Below are positions 15,833 to 23,635 of a DNA stretch of 64,000 bases, piece by piece. The DNA is taken from positions 229,621 through 293,620 of the IMG/VR virus record IMGVR_UViG_3300034072_000926; one strand, written 5' to 3'. Origin of the DNA: a virus. Positions within the stretch are counted from its first letter, which is position 1, and every line of letters starts with the position of its first letter. The position numbers were made by a program, and so were the translations under genes. Under the pieces are notes generated by a model. The model did not search any database. It saw only the letters and a program-made list of their open reading frames with translations, and had not been told where the DNA came from.

Positions 15833-16200
15833 TTCTTGACCGGATACTCAGCAAAGCTTCCGTTCTCACCGTCTTCGCTCACCTCAATAGTGATGTGACG
15901 ATTAGGGAACTTTGTGGTGATCTCAGCATAGAGTGCATCACTGATCATTTCACAGGACTTATAATCCAGTTCGAGGGTGCCGTTGCCGTAGAGGCTTTCG
16001 AGCCAACGCTTGAACTGAATGAACTCCAGGTCGCGATCATCATGGAACACTTCAATCCAGACCTTGAACTTGAACATATGACGATGGTCATAGCCAAGGA
16101 ACTTCACGTCTGCGAGGTTCGGGTCTGTTAGTGCGGCGGGGTATTTGTGGACACCTTCTTTTGCGAACGTGACCCAAATCATCTTAAAGTCTTCTGTCAT
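15829..16200 (-). CDS. QueD-like T-fold protein (6-carboxytetrahydropterin synthase-like)
   Basis: The 123-residue protein fits the T-fold layout of QueD/PTPS. A first histidine (H18) is followed by an HxH pair (H39, H41 in YDHRHMFKFKV). DLEFIQFKRWLE corresponds to the DF-x-x-LK helix, DYKSCEMISDALYAEI to the N-x-A helix, and an IEVSED strand (E107) to the substrate-binding glutamate. The catalytic cysteine expected between the first His and HxH is not visible, so activity is uncertain. FolE and QueE nearby would supply its pathway context. This call rests on motif reading and could be wrong. Confidence 0.5.
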   Translation of the reverse strand: MTEDFKMIWVTFAKEGVHKYPAALTDPNLADVKFLGYDHRHMFKFKVWIEVFHDDRDLEFIQFKRWLESLYGNGTLELDYKSCEMISDALYAEITTKFPNRHITIEVSEDGENGSFAEYPVKK

Positions 16201-16237
16201 GCTCTCTTTATAGCAAAACAGGTGACAGCGAGCAATA

Positions 16238-16570
16238 TTATCTGGAGAGCTTATTGATCAAGGCAGCGACTAGAAGTCTGCGATACACTGAGAATCGCTT
16301 CAAAGTGGGATTGAGGAAGATACGGATACCCCAATGATAATGGCTGACAATGGGTGCAGCCTTTTGATTCTTCCGCTTTCTCACACTTTGTCTGTCAACT
16401 GGATTATACTCAGACTTTATGACTGGCTCATGAACAATCATGAAGGCGCCGGGAATGAAGCGGTGCATTATAGAGTAGATGCGCTTATACTCTTCAAAAG
16501 TGGTGTGCATCTTGAGAAATAGGTGATCAGGATGTCTGCCACCCGAATAGTTGGTAATATCTTGAATCAC
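16238..16570 (-). CDS. Hypothetical protein
   Basis: A 110-residue basic protein with no recognised family, lacking the FKLTW ending though it sits inside that cluster. It starts at a GTG overlapping the stop of the preceding gene (ATGTGA), so it is probably translated by coupling. Its C-terminus is rich in Arg/Leu. Confidence 0.55.
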   Translation of the reverse strand: MIQDITNYSGGRHPDHLFLKMHTTFEEYKRIYSIMHRFIPGAFMIVHEPVIKSEYNPVDRQSVRKRKNQKAAPIVSHYHWGIRIFLNPTLKRFSVYRRLLVAALINKLSR

Positions 16571-16776
16571 ATCCAGGTCAACTTGAAAAACATTGCATCC
16601 TTGGGATTAGGAATCTGAATATACGCTCTTTGATCCATGAAACCCAGACTTAGGTGATATTTGATGCCATTACGATACAACCAAGAGTAGAACTGGCCAC
16701 TCAAGGTTCTTACCTTAGATTCCTTGACCACGATATAGGTATAGTGATCATCTTCTCGCAATTCAAAGGTCGTCAT
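16567..16776 (-). CDS. FKLTW-family small protein (short)
   Basis: A 69-residue member with helix FYSWLYRNGIKYH, strand RAYIQIPNP and the end KDAMFFKLTWM. It is one of the shortest members and so close to the minimal domain. ATGA overlap with the upstream paralogue. Confidence 0.75.
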   Translation of the reverse strand: MTTFELREDDHYTYIVVKESKVRTLSGQFYSWLYRNGIKYHLSLGFMDQRAYIQIPNPKDAMFFKLTWM

Positions 16777-17009
16777 AGCCAGGTCATCTTGAACAGTATG
16801 GCGTGATTATCATCGGGAAAGTTTAGCTCAACGAGACGGTATGATACCACTCGTCCAGAGAACAGAATGCCTAGGTCGTTACACCATTCGGCAACTTCTT
16901 CATCTAAGACAGGAAACCAGCTTCCTTCACCTTCTCGATCAATTGTGCATCGAGTCACGAAGCCAGCGTCTTTGTTCTCTTTGCAATGAGTTTTGACATA
17001 GAGCTTCAT
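16773..17009 (-). CDS. FKLTW-family small protein
   Basis: A 78-residue member: an N-terminal strand (MKLYVKTHC), helix VAEWCNDLGILFSG, strand YRLVELNFP, and the end DDNHAILFKMTWL. ATGA overlaps at both ends. Confidence 0.75.
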   Translation of the reverse strand: MKLYVKTHCKENKDAGFVTRCTIDREGEGSWFPVLDEEVAEWCNDLGILFSGRVVSYRLVELNFPDDNHAILFKMTWL

Positions 17010-17356
17010 GCGAGACCCTTAAAACCGAGACGATCGTTAGCGACGCGACGATCAAAATGGCCAAGGAAGATATTCTTGGAAGGTATATTCCAGGCTAGAA
17101 CGAAATGTCGAGCAGTCTTGAGATCTTTGAATTTCAAGTAGCTTTCTTTGCGACCCTTGGCTCTGTTCTGATACTTGACCTCGACAACGTGTTGAGTCTT
17201 GGCTACGCCATTGGCTTCTAGCCAGCGTTCCAGGTCGGGATTCATCTCACGTTTCCAACCACTGCCATAGATCCTCATGTTGTTAGTGGCCTCGGATCCT
17301 TGAACCCAACGCCAATGAAACCGACGATCAAGTATGATTGAAATCTCTATATCCAT
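17006..17356 (-). CDS. Diverged FKLTW-family protein with C-terminal extension
   Basis: A 116-residue member with helix LERWLEANGVAKTQH, a strand (HVVEVKYQ), then a variant signature LKTARHFVLAW followed by about 27 extra residues. The Lys of FKL is replaced by Val. It overlaps the upstream paralogue by 10 bases. Confidence 0.65.
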   Translation of the reverse strand: MDIEISIILDRRFHWRWVQGSEATNNMRIYGSGWKREMNPDLERWLEANGVAKTQHVVEVKYQNRAKGRKESYLKFKDLKTARHFVLAWNIPSKNIFLGHFDRRVANDRLGFKGLA

Positions 17357-17595
17357 GTCAACTTGAATAGCATCGCGTCTTTCAAGCTGTCAAAATAGAT
17401 TGCAGAAACCTTGCTAAATGGAGCCTCGCCATACCAATATTCGAGGTTCTGATCTTTCAGCCATTCCTCAATATCCTCATTGAGGCGATAGGTCTTACCG
17501 TAATAGGGATCAGCAGAACTCTTCCATCGACTGTCGAGGTGACGATGGCGACCGTCCAACATAACGAGATGTTTGTTTGTGAACATTATAGCCAC
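17347..17595 (-). CDS. FKLTW-family small protein
   Basis: An 82-residue member with helix IEEWLKDQNLEYWYG, strand VSAIYF and the end LKDAMLFKLTWI. The end of its signature overlaps the start of the next paralogue; it also overlaps the preceding gene by 10 bases. Confidence 0.75.
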   Translation of the reverse strand: MAIMFTNKHLVMLDGRHRHLDSRWKSSADPYYGKTYRLNEDIEEWLKDQNLEYWYGEAPFSKVSAIYFDSLKDAMLFKLTWI

Positions 17596-17798
17596 CTTAG
17601 TTTGAACATAGCGGCCTTCTTACGATCCGTTATGTGTATGATTGCTTTGAAATTGGATAAGAGACTAAAGACGTATTCAGTCTTCGTGACTACGAGCCAG
17701 AGTTTAACATCACGCCGCAAATGTAAAGAAGTCTGCCATTCATTGACTTGCTGAGACTCGATAAACTCTGATCCAAGTTCGAACAGAGTATCAAGCAT
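17586..17798 (-). CDS. FKLTW-family small protein
   Basis: With the ATG at 17798 (GGCTAAGG just upstream) the product is 70 residues and ends DRKKAAMFKLRWL. A longer start at 17852 would lie inside the glycosylase gene. Its start overlaps the last codons of the DNA glycosylase gene by 8 bases. Confidence 0.7.
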   Translation of the reverse strand: MLDTLFELGSEFIESQQVNEWQTSLHLRRDVKLWLVVTKTEYVFSLLSNFKAIIHITDRKKAAMFKLRWL

Positions 17799-18369
17799 CC
17801 TTAGCCTTCTTCGCGTAGGTATTCCAGATATGCAGATCGAAATCAGCAACACTCATACCCGACGCATCAGCGAGCTTGAGGAACTCTTTCTCCAATTCAG
17901 CATACTTCTTACCACCTGGTGTTCCGACCTGAGTCGTTAGTCCGAGGTCGCGCATGTGACGAATCACATGGGTATCAAGACAAGCGATGCGTTGATTGGC
18001 ACGGGTATGGAGCATGAAATAGCGGGCAGTCTTCGCCCCGGCTCCGTGGATCGCTTCGAGGTCTGCAATCGTGCAGGTCTTGAGATCAGTGCCGAGACTC
18101 TGACTGAATGCCCTAGATAATTTGTTGTATTGACCCAGCTTGGCGTCCTTGATCGAGTCAAGTAACATGCCACATTGTTCCAAGACAGCAACGACTTGGA
18201 AAGGTGTCTGGAAGTTGGGAAACTCTGCTCGACCAGCTGATAGAAAAGCTTCGAGGTGTTTAGCCTGAGTAACCGCTGTCTTTCCTGCTACACAGAGACA
18301 GAATAGCCAGAACTCTTGAAGCTCTGCATCGGTGCGGTCAAACTTTGTGACATCTGTTGGATCAATCAT
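17791..18369 (-). CDS. HhH-GPD family DNA glycosylase
   Basis: The 192-residue protein has the helix-hairpin-helix IHGAGAKTARYF (near residue 110) and a catalytic-type aspartate in ACLDTHVIRHM about 25 residues later, matching the HhH-GPD base-excision repair superfamily. It lacks the C-terminal iron-sulfur cysteines of endonuclease III, so it may be nearer the AGOG/AlkA types. The damaged or modified base it removes is unknown. Confidence 0.78.
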   Translation of the reverse strand: MIDPTDVTKFDRTDAELQEFWLFCLCVAGKTAVTQAKHLEAFLSAGRAEFPNFQTPFQVVAVLEQCGMLLDSIKDAKLGQYNKLSRAFSQSLGTDLKTCTIADLEAIHGAGAKTARYFMLHTRANQRIACLDTHVIRHMRDLGLTTQVGTPGGKKYAELEKEFLKLADASGMSVADFDLHIWNTYAKKAKDA

Positions 18370-18403
18370 ACACCCTCATAGCAGGGAGAATTGCGTTGTG
18401 TCA

Positions 18404-18913
18404 CTATCCGATATGTTTCCAAGTTTTCCTTGATTTTACGTTCTTGATTGTAGAAACATTAACCGAGAATTTATCAGCCAACTGAACATTCGTTAGATTA
18501 GAATTCCTAATAAAACGGATATCATTTTCTTTGAGGACCGAACAACCGTTTCTTTCTCCGATTGCATTCCTACCTCGAGCAATACAGTCATCAGAATTGT
18601 CTTTATGCGTTCCGATAGATAAATGAGATGGTTTCACACATGATGGATTATCACAGGAATGTCGAATGAGCATTCCGATAGGTATGTTTCCGTTATGTGC
18701 TTCGTAAGACAATCGATGAGCAAAGATTTGCTTCCCGTTCAGGATTACAAATCCATAACCTTTTCTATCACGAGAGCCTGTCCAGATCAAGCAATCGTTG
18801 ACCTCTTTAGAGTTTAGATCTATTCTACATTTAGGAGAACAGACTTTCTTAGTCGAGTTGCTATTCACTTGCATTTCATTAGAACATACAAGACATTGGA
18901 CAGTGTAAGACAT
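18404..18913 (-). CDS. HNH homing-type endonuclease
   Basis: The 169-residue protein starts with a CxxC...CxxxC zinc-binding knuckle (C7, C10, C25, C29). An HNH_3-type core follows: HRLSYEAHNG, IRHSCDNPSCVKPSHLSIGT and KDNSDD, with H85, C87, C92 and H97. The C-terminal third resembles a DNA-binding helix-turn-helix (NVQLADKFSVNVSTIKNV). Its sequence is visibly more AT-rich than its neighbours, as expected for a free-standing homing endonuclease acquired by transfer. It follows a structured element at 18925-19027. No ribosome site is obvious before the ATG at 18913. Confidence 0.85.
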   Translation of the reverse strand: MSYTVQCLVCSNEMQVNSNSTKKVCSPKCRIDLNSKEVNDCLIWTGSRDRKGYGFVILNGKQIFAHRLSYEAHNGNIPIGMLIRHSCDNPSCVKPSHLSIGTHKDNSDDCIARGRNAIGERNGCSVLKENDIRFIRNSNLTNVQLADKFSVNVSTIKNVKSRKTWKHIG

Positions 18914-18924
18914 CGATCTTGAGA

Positions 18925-19027
18925 TTGAGGAGGTGGGGGCCACGCAAACCCCCGCAAGCTGCTCTGGAACTACCGTTCCTGCGCGAAGAAAGGAATCACC
19001 TCCTCAAGAGTAAATTGGGCAGCTTGC
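18925..19027 (-). ncRNA. Pseudoknot-forming structured element between clamp and HNH genes
   Basis: Two perfect inverted repeats interlock. 18925-18935 pairs with 18997-19007 (11 bp), and 18954-18962 pairs with 19019-19027 (9 bp), an A-B-A'-B' order that folds as a pseudoknot. Two hairpins sit inside: 18935-18939 with 18949-18953, and 18966-18970 with 18975-18979 (4-base loop). It lies between the sliding clamp and the HNH gene on the clamp transcript. No known RNA class fits fully. Confidence 0.5.
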
Positions 19028-19029
19028 TT

Positions 19030-19050
19030 TGTGGGGCACTAGGCCCCACA
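19030..19050 (-). terminator. GC-rich hairpin after the sliding clamp gene
   Basis: An 8-bp stem (19030-19037 with 19043-19050) with a 5-base loop follows the clamp stop by 4 bases. No U-tract follows, so termination is uncertain. Confidence 0.5.
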
Positions 19051-19054
19051 CTCA

Positions 19055-19810
19055 TTACTTCTTGCGAGCAGGAAGAATGAACTTGTATTCGGCAACACCC
19101 GAAGCCATCGTGATCTGCAGAGCGCCACGGCTCGAGAACTGAAGCTTGAGGTTTTCGTCAGCACCCAGCTTGAGGATCTTCAGCACTGGATCAATGCCCC
19201 AGTGAAGATCGCCACCCAGGTCACCCGAGACATCGTCAGCGATGGTTAGGTAAGCGCGGTGCATGGACGAACCTTCGTCGCCGATGTAGAAGCGCAGCTC
19301 GTTCTTGCCTTCTTCGTTCTTGACGGTCTTGACCATGAAGAAGTTTTCGAAGGTGCTATACAGACCTGCAAGAGCCTGCAGTTCCTTGAGCTTGCTGGCC
19401 GAAGGATCAACCTCGACGTCCCAGGTCGTGCCCAGGAACTTAGCCTGGTCAGGAATCAGATCCTTCGACATCAGACGGTAAGCTGCATTGCTCTTGGTGT
19501 TCTTGTTGTTGAACACGATTTCCTCAGGGGTATCAACGCCACCACGATCGCGACGCTTAATGTCGACGGTCACCCCGTCGCCCTTGTAGAGAGCACTGGT
19601 AACCAGACCCTGCAGAAGACCAAGCTGCGACAGACCGAATTCACCCTTGAGGGCTGGTTCGACGGTGGTCAGCTCGCCCTTGACAATGACAGTGCGATCA
19701 TTGTCCATAGCTTCGATGATGGTCTTGTCATCAGTGCCGGTGATCTTCACCGTGTCGATGAAGCCAAGGCCACCAGTGTGCCTTACGATGTCCTGAAATG
19801 TTTCACGCAT
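19055..19810 (-). CDS. 45: DNA polymerase sliding clamp (gp45-like)
   Basis: The 251-residue protein has the length and two-fold domain pattern of T4-type processivity clamps (gp45 is about 228). It includes the acidic strand-rich segments FSSRGALQITM and GVAEYKFILPARKK at the C-terminus. It would encircle DNA as a trimer and tether the polymerase, whose gene lies just upstream on the same strand. A promoter lies at 19846-19874. Confidence 0.8.
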   Translation of the reverse strand: MRETFQDIVRHTGGLGFIDTVKITGTDDKTIIEAMDNDRTVIVKGELTTVEPALKGEFGLSQLGLLQGLVTSALYKGDGVTVDIKRRDRGGVDTPEEIVFNNKNTKSNAAYRLMSKDLIPDQAKFLGTTWDVEVDPSASKLKELQALAGLYSTFENFFMVKTVKNEEGKNELRFYIGDEGSSMHRAYLTIADDVSGDLGGDLHWGIDPVLKILKLGADENLKLQFSSRGALQITMASGVAEYKFILPARKK

Positions 19811-19845
19811 TAGGGAGTTTATCCTTCTATTTGGATGTTTAACCT

Positions 19846-19874
19846 AATCTAGCAATTAGGTGAACGAACGTCAA
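19846..19874 (-). promoter_or_regulatory. Sigma70-like promoter for the sliding clamp
   Basis: On the minus strand TTGACG (19869-19874) and TAGATT (19846-19851) are separated by 17 bp. Confidence 0.5.
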
Positions 19875-19877
19875 TAA

Positions 19878-20168
19878 TTAGATCACCCTGACTTCGCATT
19901 GTCCACCGAAACGGCCCTGTCCGTCCGTGTAAACCGCAACTTCGTAACCCTCAGAATCGAGAGTCTTTACGAAGTCACAGAATGCAGTCATCTTGTCAGC
20001 TGGGATGATCCAGTTTGCTGCCTTCACATTGTTGTAGGCAATCATATACCCGGCCCAGCTGAGCTCAGGGAATTCAGCGAATAGGAGTTCTCCCGTTCGC
20101 CGTTCACTTGAGGACAACTCTTCACGCGAAGGTGCCTTAGTGCGATTAATTAGGAGAACTCTATTCAT
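19878..20168 (-). CDS. Hypothetical protein downstream of DNA polymerase
   Basis: The 96-residue protein starts MNRVLLINRTKAPSRE; the start at 20168 has TGAGGA nearby and lies just after the polymerase stop. It ends in a beta-rich segment (GQCEVRVI). No function is recognised. It shares a transcript with the polymerase. Confidence 0.6.
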   Translation of the reverse strand: MNRVLLINRTKAPSREELSSSERRTGELLFAEFPELSWAGYMIAYNNVKAANWIIPADKMTAFCDFVKTLDSEGYEVAVYTDGQGRFGGQCEVRVI

Positions 20169-20176
20169 CTTATTCC

Positions 20177-23100
20177 TCAAAAGCTAAAGAGATCATTGAA
20201 AGTCGTGTCTTCGCGGGTCTCACTGAGGTCCCACTTCAACACACCAATCAGGTTGTTGATCTTCTTGTCAATGATCGTGTCTTCCATCGACGCAGAGTCG
20301 AAAGGAAGTTCCTTATACCACTCCGGAATGTTGAGCTCGTCGATTGGATAGGCAACGCTGTCCATCTTCAACGGGTTTGGCTTCAACTTGCAAACAATAA
20401 CCTTCTGACCATCGCTGATTTCCATTGCATAATGGTCATTGTAGAGCTTGCGGAGAGTGTTCCAGTGGATAGACGCTTGAACGTGTCCAGGAACCCTAAC
20501 CTTTTCCTTCGGGCCGGATTTCAGAATATCTTTCTTGCCATCACCTGCGGTTAGGCGGTCAACATATCCCGTAATACCGTTCACCTTCTTCGGCGTTCCC
20601 TGAAGATATCCAGGCAAAGCACGGAAGTCCTTACGGAACTCACGAATCATATCAAAGATCAAATCCTTGCTTCCTCCGTCTAGCAGAGTGGTAATGATCT
20701 TTTCAAGAAACTCTTGCATAATCTTTGGCGTATCAGCGCGCTTGAGATCCAGACCAACGGCCTTGATCTTACCAGGCTTACCATTAACGTCAAGACGCAC
20801 CCCATCCTTGTCATACATCAGAAGAGCATAACGCTTCTTAGTGATGAACAAACCACGGCTTGCAATTAGTTCTCGACCTGCCTTAATGATTGCACCGCGT
20901 TCAAGACCAGTATTGAATGCCTGATCCATGAAGGGTGGGAAGCTATCGTTGACCTCGTCACCGATACCATCATAGAGACTGATCATTGCCTCACGACTTT
21001 CCAGCATCGAAGCCAACTCTGGATCTGCCTTCAGCATGTGATATGCGGTGAAGTAAACCGAGTCAGTATCGTTGTATAGAATTGCATCACCACGAACGTC
21101 ATAGACACCAGTGATGATTTCGTTGGCCTTGCTGCTCATGTGCTTGGTAATCGTTCGACCCGTCAAGGTAACCGACTGACCAATACGAGCGTCATAGAAA
21201 CGACAACCCTCATTGAGAAGCGCACCATATAGGGAGTTCAGGAGGATCTTACGAGCCTGCTGACGCTGATTCCAGAATACTTCGTGTTCTTTGGCTTCCT
21301 TAAAGTGTGATTCGTTGATGAAGATTTTGCCATCATCAATCCTAATCGCACCTTGCTCAATTAGGCTTCGGAGCGAACTGGCATCCTTGGCTTTTACAAA
21401 GTCTGCCAATTCAGCAAAGCTGGCAGTTTCGGTTGCATACTGAGACATGATTGCGTCAATGAATTCAGTATCGATGGAATCACCCTTCTTGAGAGCAAAA
21501 CCCTTGGACTGTGCTGCTGCTTCACTGTAGACAGTTTCTTTGAACTGCATTGCCTTACGTTCGGAATACCAGCGAGCCAGAAGGCCCGGAATGACTGCCT
21601 CAACGTCAGTACGGAAGATCGTTCCATTTGCAGTGATGCAGTAGGGATTGCCCTGAAGGAAGATATACTCATAAAGCTGAGCACCGGTGACTTCTAGGGT
21701 GTTGCCATCCTCAAAGTCAACAACCATCTTCTCATCTGTGCGATCAGCGACCATCTGGTATTCGAGAGTGCTGAACAAGCCTTCCCAACATTCTGGACCA
21801 GGAGTACCCTGAGCCAGACGACTGTCGATGAGCGCGTTAGTGCGCTGAAGCCTGATCTGTCCAACGAGAGTCTCTGGGCCCATGTTAAGCGCACGGAGCG
21901 CAGATGGATACAGGGAGTTAATGTCGCAACATGCAATCTCATCATGCAGGCCAATCTTCGGCTTTGCCACGTATGCGCCGACAACTGGTCGCTTACCATC
22001 GGCAAACTTGAAAGATGGGGTGCCATCTTCATTCTCTTCGTCGTCATTGTCGAAGTCATCATCAACATCGACTTCGAAGTCTGCGCGCTTCCTGTTTGGA
22101 ACGCACATGCCACGACTGTGGGCTTCATTGATGATCGACTGCTCAATTAGAGCCACCGAACCCATCGTGGTTGGCAAGAGAACAGTATTTGCGTGAGCAA
22201 TCTGATTTGCTAGACCGATGAAACGCTTCTTCTGGTCAATCTTATAGAGTAGAAGAGTGTCCTGGCGGTTGTATTCGAGGAATAACTTGAAGTCCCTCTT
22301 GTAGAGGTTGTCCAGGGTGCCGTTGTAGGCAACCTTATTTTCCTTGACCTCAATCTCACCCACGTAGTCTAGACGATAACTGTGGAGTTCCTGAGGATTA
22401 TGCTTCTTGTAAAGCTCAAGATAGTCAAGGTGAATACGACCAATCAGGTCATATGTATTGTGCTCTTTCTTGAACTGGGTGTACTTCTTCCGGCGAGGAC
22501 GCTGGTTCCAAAGGCACATCCTCTTACTGTGGTCTTTGCCCATCAATCGCTCGATGCGGTTCACCACGTAGGGAATATCGAAACCCTTGGAGTTCCATCC
22601 GCTCAATACGTCCGAGTCCTCAATGAGGTCTAGGAAGATGTCAAGCATCTGAACTTCGTCATTACACAGAATAGTATTTGGTAGACTCTGACAGATCGCT
22701 TCTGCGGCTTCCCAAGTCAGGTGATCCTTATCGGATTCTGGCAAGTTAGGCTTTAGGCAGAGAGTGTATAGTTCGTTGTCTTGAGAGCGATGGACTGAGA
22801 TAGCTGTGATTGCGCTGAACGGATCATCCGGACGAGCGAAGCCTCGCTGAGGATCAAAGTCCACCTCAATATCGAAGAAAGCCAGATTCAGTTCTGGCGA
22901 TTCAGCGCCTAGATAGTTCTCCTCGAGACAACGAAATACCGGATTGATATCGCTCTCGTAGGTCTTGCGACTACCCTGCATCCTTAGTTCAGCTTGGAAC
23001 TTCTTATGCGAGGTGTAGGAACTTTTGGAAACTGGTCGACCCCACATGTCTTTGTAGCGGCCGGCGCGAGGATCTTCATAGTAGAAAACATAATTGGCAG

Positions 23101-23191
23101 GTAGCGAACGAAACACTCGCTGACCATCAATGCGCTCTACGATGAGAATCTCGTCCTTTTCTTTGTCGTGCATTGCATCAACGTAGGACAC
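20177..23191 (-). CDS. 43: Family B DNA polymerase (gp43-like)
   Basis: The 1004-residue protein has all key elements of a replicative family B polymerase. A 3'-5' exonuclease motif FFDIEVDF (D107, E109) comes first. Polymerase motif A CDINSLYPSALR is near residue 422, motif B KILLNSLYG near 650, and motif C YNDTDSVYF near 705. T4 gp43 is 898 residues, so this version is about 100 longer, with acidic inserts (for example around 375-392). It acts with the clamp and clamp loader encoded in this window. Confidence 0.95.
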   Translation of the reverse strand: MSYVDAMHDKEKDEILIVERIDGQRVFRSLPANYVFYYEDPRAGRYKDMWGRPVSKSSYTSHKKFQAELRMQGSRKTYESDINPVFRCLEENYLGAESPELNLAFFDIEVDFDPQRGFARPDDPFSAITAISVHRSQDNELYTLCLKPNLPESDKDHLTWEAAEAICQSLPNTILCNDEVQMLDIFLDLIEDSDVLSGWNSKGFDIPYVVNRIERLMGKDHSKRMCLWNQRPRRKKYTQFKKEHNTYDLIGRIHLDYLELYKKHNPQELHSYRLDYVGEIEVKENKVAYNGTLDNLYKRDFKLFLEYNRQDTLLLYKIDQKKRFIGLANQIAHANTVLLPTTMGSVALIEQSIINEAHSRGMCVPNRKRADFEVDVDDDFDNDDEENEDGTPSFKFADGKRPVVGAYVAKPKIGLHDEIACCDINSLYPSALRALNMGPETLVGQIRLQRTNALIDSRLAQGTPGPECWEGLFSTLEYQMVADRTDEKMVVDFEDGNTLEVTGAQLYEYIFLQGNPYCITANGTIFRTDVEAVIPGLLARWYSERKAMQFKETVYSEAAAQSKGFALKKGDSIDTEFIDAIMSQYATETASFAELADFVKAKDASSLRSLIEQGAIRIDDGKIFINESHFKEAKEHEVFWNQRQQARKILLNSLYGALLNEGCRFYDARIGQSVTLTGRTITKHMSSKANEIITGVYDVRGDAILYNDTDSVYFTAYHMLKADPELASMLESREAMISLYDGIGDEVNDSFPPFMDQAFNTGLERGAIIKAGRELIASRGLFITKKRYALLMYDKDGVRLDVNGKPGKIKAVGLDLKRADTPKIMQEFLEKIITTLLDGGSKDLIFDMIREFRKDFRALPGYLQGTPKKVNGITGYVDRLTAGDGKKDILKSGPKEKVRVPGHVQASIHWNTLRKLYNDHYAMEISDGQKVIVCKLKPNPLKMDSVAYPIDELNIPEWYKELPFDSASMEDTIIDKKINNLIGVLKWDLSETREDTTFNDLFSF

Positions 23192-23224
23192 TTAGATTCT
23201 CCTTATTCTTATGTTCTTGGGTGC

Positions 23225-23232
23225 TTATTTAC
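23225..23232 (-). promoter_or_regulatory. T4-type late promoter-like box
   Basis: The minus strand reads GTAAATAA, 34 bases before the DNA polymerase ATG. Confidence 0.4.
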
Positions 23233-23283
23233 CATAACACCTATTCGATCTAGAATGCGATATTCAGGTGAACTAGAAACAAG

Positions 23284-23309
23284 AACGGGTGACCCGAAGG
23301 TCACCCGTT
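23284..23309 (-). terminator. UUCG-capped terminator after dsbA-like gene
   Basis: An 11-bp perfect stem (23284-23294 with 23299-23309) closes on a TTCG tetraloop on the minus strand, followed by CTTGTTTC. It lies 10 bases beyond the stop at 23319. Confidence 0.75.
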
Positions 23310-23318
23310 TGTAGGCGC

Positions 23319-23573
23319 TTAGGCGCGGCCGACGGCGGCGAGGACTTCCTCGACTTCGTTGACTGCTTCCTTCTCGCTCTCCAGCGATGCCTTGTAGGCA
23401 TAGCGGATTGCCTTGTTGATCACAGCAGGCTTGAGGTTCAGTTCCTCAGCAACAGCCTTGACAGTGTCCTTGAACGAACCCTTGAGGTCTTCAACTTCCT
23501 GAGTGATCTTCAGACCTTCGTCGATGATGCGCTTCAGCTTCTTGGCATCTTCGGCAGTAAGAGTGGTGCTCAT
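23319..23573 (-). CDS. DsbA-like double-stranded DNA-binding protein
   Basis: The 84-residue helical, charged protein resembles T4 DsbA, a small DNA-binding protein that helps late transcription. Shared features are length, a KDTVKAVAEELNLKPAVINKAIR segment read as a helix-turn-helix, and an acidic C-terminus (EAVNEVEEV). A strong AAGGAG site precedes the ATG. A different small DNA-binding role is possible. Confidence 0.65.
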   Translation of the reverse strand: MSTTLTAEDAKKLKRIIDEGLKITQEVEDLKGSFKDTVKAVAEELNLKPAVINKAIRYAYKASLESEKEAVNEVEEVLAAVGRA

Positions 23574-23635
23574 TTTGTTCTCCTTGCGAGCGTTTGTAAA
23601 CTCACATTACGGAACACCACTCTCCTATGTCACTA

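Noticed and set aside
18925-19027. HDV-like self-cleaving ribozyme
   Set aside because: The order of pairings resembles P1-P2-P3-P1'-P4-P2', but the 9-bp P1 is too long. There is also no joining segment with the catalytic C between the P4-like hairpin and P2'. It is kept only as an unclassified pseudoknot.
18404-19055. Group I intron with HNH gene
   Set aside because: The sliding clamp frame is complete before the element. P4-P6 and a conserved P7 core are not seen, and no split exon is present.
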